A stretch of DNA of 16,481 nucleotides from Lachnospiraceae bacterium (GTDB taxonomy: Bacteria > Bacillota > Clostridia > Lachnospirales > Lachnospiraceae). Within the stretch, counting starts at the first letter, position 1. Each line of letters begins with the position of its first letter. A model generated the notes under the pieces. It was not told where the DNA came from. It did not search any database and saw only the letters and a list, made by a program, of their open reading frames with translations. Positions 7,929 through 14,170 of this stretch are shown here, one piece after another. Location of the stretch: positions 1-16,481 of the forward strand of contig VSOB01000066.1 in NCBI GenBank assembly GCA_009774625.1, given 5' to 3'. A program made the position numbers and the translations under genes.

Positions 7929-9119
7929 ATGAAAAATTACCGACGTATTTTTACGATTGTAATTGATTCGCTGGGGGTGGGAGCGCTGCCGGATGCAGCA
8001 GACTATGGAGATGCAGGAACAGATACACTGGGACATATCTCTCAGTCAGTGGAAACATTTGCCATTCCCAATCTGCAGAAGCTTGGTATGGCCAATCTGC
8101 ACAGTCTGAAACAGGTCCCTCCGGTGGAGAAACCGCTGGGATACTTTATGAAGCTGCGGGAGGCGAGCACCGGAAAGGATACTATGACGGGACATTGGGA
8201 GATGATGGGTCTGCATATTACAAAGCCTTTCAGGACGTTTACCGAAACCGGGTTTCCCAAAGAGCTTCTGGATGAGTTGTCTGCCAGGACCGGGCGTACC
8301 ATCATCGGAAATAAGAGCGCAAGCGGTACGGAAATACTGGAGGAGCTGGCAGAAGAAGAGATTGCCACCGGTCATATGATCGTATATACATCGGCGGATT
8401 CGGTACTGCAGATCTGCGGCAATGAGGAAACATTTGGCCTGGAAGAGCTGTATCGCTGCTGCGAGATTGCCAGGGAAATTACCATGAAGGATGAGTGGAA
8501 GGTGGGACGTGTGATTGCCAGACCCTATGTGGGGAAGAAGAAAGGGGAATTTAAACGGACCAGCAACCGCCATGACTATGCACTGAAGCCTTATGGAAGA
8601 ACGGCGTTGAATATATTGAAAGAAGCAGGGCTTTCGGTGATATCCGTAGGTAAGATTTTTGATATTTTTGATGGCGAGGGTTTGACAGAATCCAATAAAT
8701 CCAAAAGTTCCGTGCATGGTATGGAACAGACCATTGAGATTGCCAAAAGAGATTTTACAGGACTGTGCTATGTGAATCTGGTGGATTTTGATGCACTGTG
8801 GGGACATCGCCGGGATGTAAAGGGATATGCACAGGAACTGGAGCGGTTTGATGAAAAACTGGGCGAACTGCTGCCGCTTCTGGGAGAGGAGGATCTGCTG
8901 CTGATTACGGCGGACCACGGCAATGATCCCACCCATACGGGAACGGATCATACGAGAGAACAGGTGCCGTTTATCGCCTGGTCTCCGTCTATGAAGGGCT
9001 GCGGCAGGCTGGAGGATCAGGATACTTTTGCTGTGATCGGTGCGACGATTGCGGAGAATTTCGGACTTTCCATGCCGGAGGGAACGATCGGAAGCTCTGT
9101 TTTGGAACAGCTTTTATAA
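7929..9119 (+). CDS. deoB: Phosphopentomutase
   Basis: Interconverts (deoxy)ribose 1-phosphate and 5-phosphate in the cytoplasm, feeding nucleoside-derived sugar into DeoC. I choose ATG 7929 (396 aa) because GGAAAGGAG (7915-7923) lies just before it; the in-frame TTG at 7908 precedes this SD. Alkaline-phosphatase-superfamily features are intact: VIDSLGVGALPDA (11-23) with metal Asp13, DTMTGHWEMMG (84-94) containing the threonine that is phosphorylated in the family (Thr85 here), and the metal-binding ADHGNDPTHTGTDHTRE block (from 328). Length and motifs are normal. deoC follows after 19 bp, so the two form an operon. An AAGCTT (HindIII) site lies inside at 8079-8084. Confidence 0.98.
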   Translation: MKNYRRIFTIVIDSLGVGALPDAADYGDAGTDTLGHISQSVETFAIPNLQKLGMANLHSLKQVPPVEKPLGYFMKLREASTGKDTMTGHWEMMGLHITKPFRTFTETGFPKELLDELSARTGRTIIGNKSASGTEILEELAEEEIATGHMIVYTSADSVLQICGNEETFGLEELYRCCEIAREITMKDEWKVGRVIARPYVGKKKGEFKRTSNRHDYALKPYGRTALNILKEAGLSVISVGKIFDIFDGEGLTESNKSKSSVHGMEQTIEIAKRDFTGLCYVNLVDFDALWGHRRDVKGYAQELERFDEKLGELLPLLGEEDLLLITADHGNDPTHTGTDHTREQVPFIAWSPSMKGCGRLEDQDTFAVIGATIAENFGLSMPEGTIGSSVLEQLL

Positions 9120-9138
9120 TTTGACAGGAGGGAAACTA

Positions 9139-9807
9139 ATGGATAAGAATGAGATATTAAAGTACGTGGATCATACTTTACTGACACAGACGGCGACCTG
9201 GGAAGAGATTCGTCAGATACTGGATGACGGGATCAAATACCACACGGCTTCTGCCTGTATTCCGGCGTCGTATGTGAAACAGGCGGCGGAGTATACGGCA
9301 GGCAGGCTGCCTGTCTGCACGGTAATCGGCTTTCCCAATGGATACAGCACCACAGAAACCAAGATTTTTGAGGCCAGGGATGCGATTGCAAACGGAGCGG
9401 AAGAGATCGATATGGTGATCAATATAGGACATGTGAAGGATCGCCGGTATGAGGAAGTGGAGGAAGAGATCCGCAGACTTCATGAGGCCTGCGACGGAAA
9501 AATTCTGAAGGTCATTATTGAAACCTGCCTCCTGACGGAAGAGGAAAAGATCCGGATGTGTGAGATTGTAACCAGTGCAGGAGCGGAATACATCAAAACT
9601 TCCACCGGATTTTCCACGGCAGGCGCTACGCCGGAAGATGTGGCGCTGATGAAGGCTCATGTGGGAGAAGGCGTAAAAATAAAAGCTGCAGGCGGGATCG
9701 CTTCGTTTGCGGATGCAGAAGAGATGATCCGTCTGGGAGCAGACCGCCTGGGAACCAGCAGACTGATTAAGATTATGAAACATACGGACTCCGGTTCGGG
9801 GTACTGA
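9139..9807 (+). CDS. deoC: Deoxyribose-phosphate aldolase
   Basis: Cleaves 2-deoxyribose 5-phosphate to glyceraldehyde 3-phosphate and acetaldehyde, completing the path begun by DeoB. The start is ATG 9139 with SD AGGAGGG (9126-9132), giving 222 aa, the normal size for the short bacterial form. The TIM-barrel class-I aldolase residues are present: Asp91 (EEIDMVINIG), the Schiff-base lysine Lys153 (YIKTSTGFST, 151-160) and the second lysine Lys182 (KIKAAGGI, 180-187). YVDHTLL at the N-terminus (9-15) is also typical. The C-terminal tail (HTDSGSGY) resembles that of enzymes with a C-terminal Tyr that reaches the active site. The next gene starts 13 bp after its stop and is probably translationally linked. 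Confidence 0.98.
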   Translation: MDKNEILKYVDHTLLTQTATWEEIRQILDDGIKYHTASACIPASYVKQAAEYTAGRLPVCTVIGFPNGYSTTETKIFEARDAIANGAEEIDMVINIGHVKDRRYEEVEEEIRRLHEACDGKILKVIIETCLLTEEEKIRMCEIVTSAGAEYIKTSTGFSTAGATPEDVALMKAHVGEGVKIKAAGGIASFADAEEMIRLGADRLGTSRLIKIMKHTDSGSGY

Positions 9808-9820
9808 GTTGGGTGAAATG

Positions 9821-10435
9821 ATGAATACACAAGTACTGATTGAAATGATGGGATATGTAAGCTCCCTGTTGGTTCTGGTATCTTTTTCCGTGTCGTCGGT
9901 GGTAAAGCTGCGGGTTATCAATTCTGTGGGAAGTCTGATTTTTACCGTATATGCCGTACTGATCCATTCCTATCCTACGGCATTTATGAATCTGTGTCTG
10001 GTCGGGGTCAATCTGTATTATCTGATGCGGCTTCGAAAGGCCGGACATCATTATGATCTGATCAGCAGCGGAGCAGATGACGCGTTTCTGCACTATATTT
10101 TAAAGCATTACAGGGAGGACATCACCGCCTGTTTTCCGGGATGGAATGCAGGGCATGAAATGGGCGATACGGCATACATCGTCTGCTGTGATGCTGCGCC
10201 TGCCGGAGTGTTGCTGGGAAAGATGCAGGAGGAAGGGACATTGGAGATCACACTGGATTATTCCATGCCTGCCTACAGAGACTGTTCCGTAGGAACCTAT
10301 CTGTATGAAAAGCTGTCCGCACAGGGCATCCGCAGGCTGGTTTTTTCCGGACAGGAAGGACAGCACAGCGCCTACCTGAAAAAAATGGGGTTTGTACAGG
10401 AAAACGGTGCTTATGTGAAACATATGGTCCCATGA
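9821..10435 (+). CDS. YgjV-like membrane domain fused to a GNAT-like acetyltransferase domain
   Basis: The first ~70 residues contain three hydrophobic helices (about 9-25, 33-50 and 54-70) with GYVSSLLVLVSFS and VKLRVINSVGSLIF, resembling the small YgjV inner-membrane family. Residues about 115-204 resemble the second half of a GNAT fold: a central strand (LEITLDY), a possible acetyl-CoA loop (DCSVGTYLYEKL, 154-165) and the terminal YLKKMGF (185-191). I start at ATG 9821, which follows GGGTGA at 9811-9816; ATG 9818 and TTG 9809 are possible. It sits 13 bp after deoC, so it is probably the third gene of the operon. A membrane-anchored acetyltransferase is the simplest reading, but substrate and activity are unknown. 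The GNAT part looks short at its N-terminal side. Confidence 0.8.
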   Translation: MNTQVLIEMMGYVSSLLVLVSFSVSSVVKLRVINSVGSLIFTVYAVLIHSYPTAFMNLCLVGVNLYYLMRLRKAGHHYDLISSGADDAFLHYILKHYREDITACFPGWNAGHEMGDTAYIVCCDAAPAGVLLGKMQEEGTLEITLDYSMPAYRDCSVGTYLYEKLSAQGIRRLVFSGQEGQHSAYLKKMGFVQENGAYVKHMVP

Positions 10436-10464
10436 TTGACAGATTTTTCTCTTTTCCGTATAAT
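10436..10464 (+). promoter_or_regulatory. Perfect consensus sigma-A promoter
   Basis: TTGACA (10436-10441), exactly 17 bp, then TATAAT (10459-10464): 12/12 to consensus. The -35 begins on the base after the stop codon of the upstream gene. The predicted start of transcription is about 10471, some 25 nt before the lipoprotein ATG. Confidence 0.9.
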
Positions 10465-10495
10465 TTGGAGTGAACGAAGGAGAGAAGAATCGGAT

Positions 10496-11542
10496 ATGAG
10501 TCTGCGAATCGGGATGCTGTTGTCTGTAGTCTGTGCCGCATTGCTTCTGACGGGCTGTGAAGCAGGGAAAAAACATGAAAATATAGACCAGGGGATGGAA
10601 GCCATTGCCCAGCTTGACTATGAAGCTGCCCTGGTTTGTTTTGAAAAGGCGCTTGTGGAAGGGGAGGACAGTGAGCTTTTATATCGGGGTCAGGGAATTG
10701 CCTTTATCGGGCTGACCCGGTATGAAGAGGCAGCACAGTCGCTGGAAAAATCCCTTTCATTTTGTAATGGCCATGTGGGAAGCCTGGAATTTGACATCAA
10801 CTATTATCTGGCGGTGGCTTATTATAAAAACGGCGATACAGACAGGGCAATCCAGGTGTATGATGCGATTCTGGATCTGCGGCGGAATGAAAAAAACGCT
10901 TACTACCTGCGGGGTGCGCTGAAGCTGGAGAAGGAAGATTATGACGGGGCGGATGCGGATTTCAGGAAGGCTATAGAACTGGATAAGGAAGATTATGACT
11001 GTCTGCTGGACATTTACATAAGTATGGAAAAAAACGGATATAAGGAGGCAGGTACAGAATATCTGCAGAAGGCGCTTACCGAAGGGGGCGATGAGATATC
11101 CGATTACGACAGGGGCAGACTGTACTATTATCTGGAGGATTATGACAATGCAAGGAACTGCCTGGAAAAGGCAAGAAACACCGGTACTGCGGAAGCAGTG
11201 CTGTTTCTGGGCAGAACTTACGAGGCGCTGGGAGATTTTAACTATGCATCCAGCGTGTATTCCGATTTTTTAAACAGCTATCCGGACAGCCCTCAGATCC
11301 AGAATCAGTTGGGCATCTGTAAGATGCAGATGGGAGATTATGAGGCGGCCCTTGTGGCGTTTGAGGCAGGACTGGCCTGCGAGGACACCACTTATATGCA
11401 GACACTGAAATTTAATGAAATAGCGGCCTGTGAGAAGCTGGCGCGGTTTGAGGAAGCGGCAGCGCTGATGAAGGCTTATCTGCAGTTGTATCCTGATGAT
11501 GAGAGAGCCAAACGGGAATACGAATTTTTAAAGACCAGATAA
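10496..11542 (+). CDS. TPR-repeat lipoprotein
   Basis: A 348-aa exported lipoprotein. The signal peptide ends in the lipobox LLTGC (17-21), so Cys21 should be lipidated and the protein held on the outer face of the membrane. The mature part is a chain of TPR-like helix pairs from about residue 30 to the end, with repeated A...L..Y..A...F/Y..A patterns (YEAALVCFEKAL, YEEAAQSLEKSL, YDGADADFRKAIEL, YEAALVAFEAGL). TPR superhelices bind other proteins; the partner is unknown. I start at ATG 10496 (SD AAGGAG, 10477-10482), downstream of the consensus promoter; an in-frame TTG at 10436 overlaps the -35 box and is not used. No clear terminator follows. Confidence 0.9.
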   Translation: MSLRIGMLLSVVCAALLLTGCEAGKKHENIDQGMEAIAQLDYEAALVCFEKALVEGEDSELLYRGQGIAFIGLTRYEEAAQSLEKSLSFCNGHVGSLEFDINYYLAVAYYKNGDTDRAIQVYDAILDLRRNEKNAYYLRGALKLEKEDYDGADADFRKAIELDKEDYDCLLDIYISMEKNGYKEAGTEYLQKALTEGGDEISDYDRGRLYYYLEDYDNARNCLEKARNTGTAEAVLFLGRTYEALGDFNYASSVYSDFLNSYPDSPQIQNQLGICKMQMGDYEAALVAFEAGLACEDTTYMQTLKFNEIAACEKLARFEEAAALMKAYLQLYPDDERAKREYEFLKTR

Positions 11543-11609
11543 GGAGGAAGTATAACCCGAAAGATTTTCTTAATATTTTCAGGACAGGAACAGATTTTTA
11601 TGGGAAACA

Positions 11610-11638
11610 TTGACAGGGGTTTTTTTGTCTGTTATTGT
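11610..11638 (+). promoter_or_regulatory. Sigma-A promoter before the Ig-like exported protein
   Basis: TTGACA (11610-11615, perfect), a 17-bp spacer and TATTGT (11633-11638, 4/6). It lies 77 bp upstream of the ATG at 11715, in the only sizeable gap between the two genes. Confidence 0.65.
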
Positions 11639-11714
11639 GATACATAGAAAAACAGATCAGATGCTGCGGGTGAGGATCCGGGGATTTCGCAGCGGGCAAT
11701 CAGGAGGAGGAGCT

Positions 11715-12410
11715 ATGAAATGTAATTTGAGGAAACTGATATTAACGGCTTGTGTGGCAGGACTTATGTTCGCCTGCAGTCTGACGGCGTCTGCGGGGAG
11801 CCAGCCCAGAATAACAGTGTCTGAGAATGTGGTGAATGTAACCCATGACGATTCATCCACAAAAGTGAAGGTGGACGTAAAAGAGTGGAAGGGATCCAAA
11901 GCATATGTGGTCAAATATGCAGTGGATGATCCCAGTGTGGCGAAGGTGGAGCTGAGCAACCAGAAAAGCGGTTCGTTTCAGTTGAAAATCAAGGCTATCG
12001 GAACCGGGAATACGGTTGTGAAGGTATGGCTGGACGGTTACAGCAGATCCTGCCAGTATATCATTGTAAATTCCGTCTATTATCAGAGAGAGACAGAGGG
12101 GGACTATTCTGTCAGACATTATGGCTATATGACAGGTACTCAGGGAGAGGCTGCTACCATTGATGATTATGAGATCAAAAATGTGGACGGTGAAGAGCGT
12201 CTGTATGTGTACTTTACGCTGAAGGATAAGGGCGTGGGAGACGGAAGCAAGGTAACTTTTGTTGCCAAATGCGAAGAGAGTGACGGCGATCCCACCGGTA
12301 GTGTACAGGCGGTGGCAACCGGTATGTCTGAAGGCGGCAGCGGTTATAAGGTTTATTTTAAAATCCCTGCCAAAACATCAACGATAAAACTGGTAAATGA
12401 CGATTTGTAA
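11715..12410 (+). CDS. Exported Ig-like (Big_2-like) protein
   Basis: A 231-aa protein with a signal peptide (basic start KCNLRKL, a hydrophobic core to about residue 24, then TASA before GSQ, a good signal peptidase I site). Cys20 in FACSL does not fit a lipobox well. The N-terminal mature part has the pattern of bacterial Ig-like repeats: YAVDDPSVAKVEL then a turn, and LKIKAIGTGNTVVKVW (about 57-100). The C-terminal half is another beta-rich segment of unknown family. It is probably secreted or wall-associated; the ligand is unknown. The ATG has an excellent SD (AGGAGGAGG, 11702-11710). Its own promoter and terminator make it a likely single-gene unit. Confidence 0.8.
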   Translation: MKCNLRKLILTACVAGLMFACSLTASAGSQPRITVSENVVNVTHDDSSTKVKVDVKEWKGSKAYVVKYAVDDPSVAKVELSNQKSGSFQLKIKAIGTGNTVVKVWLDGYSRSCQYIIVNSVYYQRETEGDYSVRHYGYMTGTQGEAATIDDYEIKNVDGEERLYVYFTLKDKGVGDGSKVTFVAKCEESDGDPTGSVQAVATGMSEGGSGYKVYFKIPAKTSTIKLVNDDL

Positions 12411-12419
12411 AGATTCAGG

Positions 12420-12452
12420 AAACGGCAGAGTGTAAGCATTTCTGCCGTTTTT
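12420..12452 (+). terminator. Intrinsic terminator after the Ig-like gene
   Basis: A perfect 10-bp stem, AAACGGCAGA (12420-12429) and TCTGCCGTTT (12441-12450), an 11-nt loop, then T-rich sequence. Confidence 0.92.
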
Positions 12453-12496
12453 ATATTCTTTTTCAGTCGCCAGAATAAATCATGTATGGGAATTGG

Positions 12497-12508
12497 CACA
12501 TATATGTG
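12497..12508. promoter_or_regulatory. Palindrome CACATATATGTG upstream of pyrF
   Basis: A perfect 12-bp palindrome 50 bp before the pyrF ATG, in a gap where no clear promoter boxes were found. A possible operator; speculative. Confidence 0.25.
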
Positions 12509-12558
12509 ATGAAAGAGAGTTTTCACATAAGAATCTATACGGGAAAAAGGAGAATACA

Positions 12559-13491
12559 ATGATTGAAAAATTGATTTCAGGAATTGAAAAAACAGGGGCG
12601 CCGATCGTGGTAGGACTGGATCCGATGCTGTCTTATGTTCCGGAGTATATCAGACAGAAGGCATATGCGCAGTTCGGTGAGACATTACAGGGCGCCGGGG
12701 AAGCGATCTGGCAGTACAACAAGGGAATCGTGGACGCGGTATGTGACCTGGTGCCTGCGGTAAAGCCGCAGATCGCCATGTATGAGCAGTTCGGTATCGA
12801 AGGGCTGACAGTATTTCACAGGACTGTGCAGTATTGCAAAGAAAAAGGGCTGCTGGTGATCGGAGATATCAAACGGGGTGACATCGGCTCCACTTCGGCC
12901 GCTTATGCGGCAGGCCATCTGGGCAGGGTACAGGTGGGCGCAAAGCAGTACCGTGGATTTGACGAGGATTTTGCCACAGTCAATCCGTATCTTGGCTCAG
13001 ACGGAGTCAATCCGTTTATACAGGTGTGCAAAGAGGAGGACAGGGGGCTTTTTATCCTGGTCAAAACCTCCAATCCCAGCAGCGGGGAATTTCAGGACCG
13101 GGTTACAGACGGACGTCCGCTGTACGAGCTGGTGGGAGAACAGGTGGCAAAGTGGGGAGAGTCCTGTATGGGGACAGGCGCTTACAGTGATATCGGTGCT
13201 GTGGTAGGGGCGACTTATCCGGAAATGGGCAGGACGCTCCGCAGGATTATGCCCAGAGCTTATATCCTGGTGCCGGGCTATGGGGCGCAGGGAGGAAAAG
13301 GCGCTGATCTGGTGCATTTTTTCAATGAGGACGGACTTGGCGCCATCATCAATTCTTCCAGAGGCATCATCGCCGCTTATCAGCAGGAGAAATATGCTTC
13401 CTATGGTGAAACAGGTTATGCGGATGCTGCCAGAGCGGCGGTGCTGGATATGAAAGAAGATATTGCTTCTGCACTGTCAGCGCGGAAATAA
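12559..13491 (+). CDS. pyrF: Orotidine 5'-phosphate decarboxylase (type 2)
   Basis: Catalyses the last step of de novo UMP synthesis, decarboxylating OMP in the cytoplasm. The start is ATG 12559 with SD AAAGGAGAA; the frame is open further upstream but has no SD there. The 310 aa match the longer type-2 PyrF subfamily. Key motifs are VVGLDP (17-22), the VKPQIAMYE lysine region (68-76), the catalytic Asp-Lys-Asp block DIKRGDIGSTSAAYA (103-117), and a phosphate-binding end (VPGYGAQGG, then SSRGI). In many related genomes pyrF heads a cluster with pyrK, pyrD and pyrE. Here it stands alone between two terminators, so those genes must be elsewhere. Confidence 0.98.
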   Translation: MIEKLISGIEKTGAPIVVGLDPMLSYVPEYIRQKAYAQFGETLQGAGEAIWQYNKGIVDAVCDLVPAVKPQIAMYEQFGIEGLTVFHRTVQYCKEKGLLVIGDIKRGDIGSTSAAYAAGHLGRVQVGAKQYRGFDEDFATVNPYLGSDGVNPFIQVCKEEDRGLFILVKTSNPSSGEFQDRVTDGRPLYELVGEQVAKWGESCMGTGAYSDIGAVVGATYPEMGRTLRRIMPRAYILVPGYGAQGGKGADLVHFFNEDGLGAIINSSRGIIAAYQQEKYASYGETGYADAARAAVLDMKEDIASALSARK

Positions 13492-13535
13492 CCGGAGTTT
13501 AAACGTATTTCTTTATCATGTCCTTTATATCATTA

Positions 13536-13570
13536 AAAAAGTGATGTCTTTTGTGAAGGCATCACTTTTT
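13536..13570. terminator. Strong intrinsic terminator after pyrF
   Basis: AAAAAGTGATG (13536-13546) pairs perfectly with CATCACTTTTT (13560-13570), and the stem can extend inward through TCTT/AAGG with wobbles to a tiny loop. The A-rich left and T-rich right flanks would let it work in both directions. It lies 45 bp after the stop. Confidence 0.92.
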
Positions 13571-13618
13571 GTCAGATGTATTTTCTATAGTTTTCTTCTC
13601 TTCCCCATTGCATGGCTG

Positions 13619-13671
13619 TTACAAGGAACCTGTAAATACGCCTTGTTAACAGGAGACAATTATTCTATAAT
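13619..13671 (+). promoter_or_regulatory. Promoter with overlapping inverted repeat at the head of the accessory region
   Basis: TTGTTA (13643-13648), a 17-bp spacer and a perfect TATAAT (13666-13671), giving a start near 13678 and a short leader before ATG 13717. An inverted repeat ACAAGG (13621-13626) ... CCTTGT (13641-13646) overlaps the -35 and could be an operator. The promoter boxes are well supported; the operator is a guess. Confidence 0.65.
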
Positions 13672-13716
13672 CAAATATATCAATCGGTATTCCGGAGCAA
13701 GGGAAAGGAGTGCGCT

Positions 13717-14088
13717 ATGTCTGTATCACTTTATTATACTGCAAGAAGGGCAACCCCGATCACACTGCAGGAACAAAACAATTGCGATGAGATTGCAAAA
13801 CGCTATGACGAGCAGTATCCGTTCGGGGAATTATATGAAGGTTTTTGCATATATGATTGGGACATGCCCGAAGAAGGGAAGGATGAAAATATCATTCTGG
13901 ACGGCGCTACAAAGCTGCCGCCGGATGCTGACACAGAGCTTTGGATGAATATTTTAGGCTGGTGGTTAGAATGTCTGACAGAACTGGCAGATATGCTGAT
14001 CGGTGCACAGTGGAATGTGCATCTCGATGATATGGATTTTAAGTGGTCGGAGGAAAAACACTGTTTTTTACCGGATATAACGATATGA
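13717..14088 (+). CDS. Hypothetical acidic protein, 123 aa
   Basis: No family that I can name. The protein is soluble, acidic and rich in Trp and Asp: VSLYYTARRATPITLQE (2-18), EGFCIYDW (about 41-48), LWMNILGWWLECLTEL (about 75-90) and WNVHLDDMDFKW near the end. Size, acidity and Trp-rich motifs are similar to many immunity or antidote-like small proteins, but nothing shows such a role here. The SD GAAAGGAG stands just before the ATG, and a good promoter precedes it. A longer open frame over the same region on the same strand has an unlikely composition and is not the gene. Its stop is 44 bp before the likely original start of the exporter/HindIII gene, so both may share this promoter. Confidence 0.75.
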   Translation: MSVSLYYTARRATPITLQEQNNCDEIAKRYDEQYPFGELYEGFCIYDWDMPEEGKDENIILDGATKLPPDADTELWMNILGWWLECLTELADMLIGAQWNVHLDDMDFKWSEEKHCFLPDITI

Positions 14089-14132
14089 GGAAAACCATAA
14101 ATCCCGGAATATTTTTCTGAAAGGGGGATGCT

Positions 14133-14170
14133 GTGGGAGATAAAAAAAGATCATACAGAGTAAAAAAAGA
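14133..14170 (+). pseudogene. Detached 5' end of the exporter-like gene
   Basis: GTG 14133, preceded by AAAGGGGGA (14120-14128), opens a frame reading (M)GDKKRSYRVKK and then stops at TGA 14175-14177. After a -1 step at the A7 tract the protein would continue RVLKAAKIALGSSIAIY, a natural basic N-terminus for the exporter domain. I infer that this is its original start, cut off by loss of one A. No SD stands before the alternative in-frame start GTG 14171. Confidence 0.5.
14162..14169 (+). other. A AAA AAA G slippery-type heptamer
   Basis: In the frame opened at GTG 14133 the codons read GTA AAA AAA GAG. The heptamer A-AAA-AAA is correctly phased for a -1 slip, and a -1 slip leads exactly into the exporter/HindIII frame. 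An A7 run is also prone to transcriptional slippage and to simple mutation. No convincing downstream pseudoknot was identified by eye. Confidence 0.4.

Noticed and set aside
8046..8951. Minus-strand 301-codon open frame inside deoB
   Set aside because: It lies fully antisense to deoB, and its His/Gln/Ile-rich composition is that of a shadow frame.
11541..11609. AAGGAGG just after the TPR lipoprotein stop, suggesting a hidden small gene
   Set aside because: The SD is followed by no ATG, GTG or TTG at proper distance (only ATA), and the frame shows no recognisable protein.
12505..12527. TGTGA...TCACA upstream of pyrF as a CRP site
   Set aside because: The half-sites are 13 bp apart rather than 6, and catabolite control in Clostridia uses CcpA rather than this type of site.
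13463..13948. Long plus-strand open frame across the pyrF end and the next gene
   Set aside because: It begins inside pyrF, crosses a strong terminator, and has an implausible composition. The gene at 13717 in another frame has a promoter and SD.
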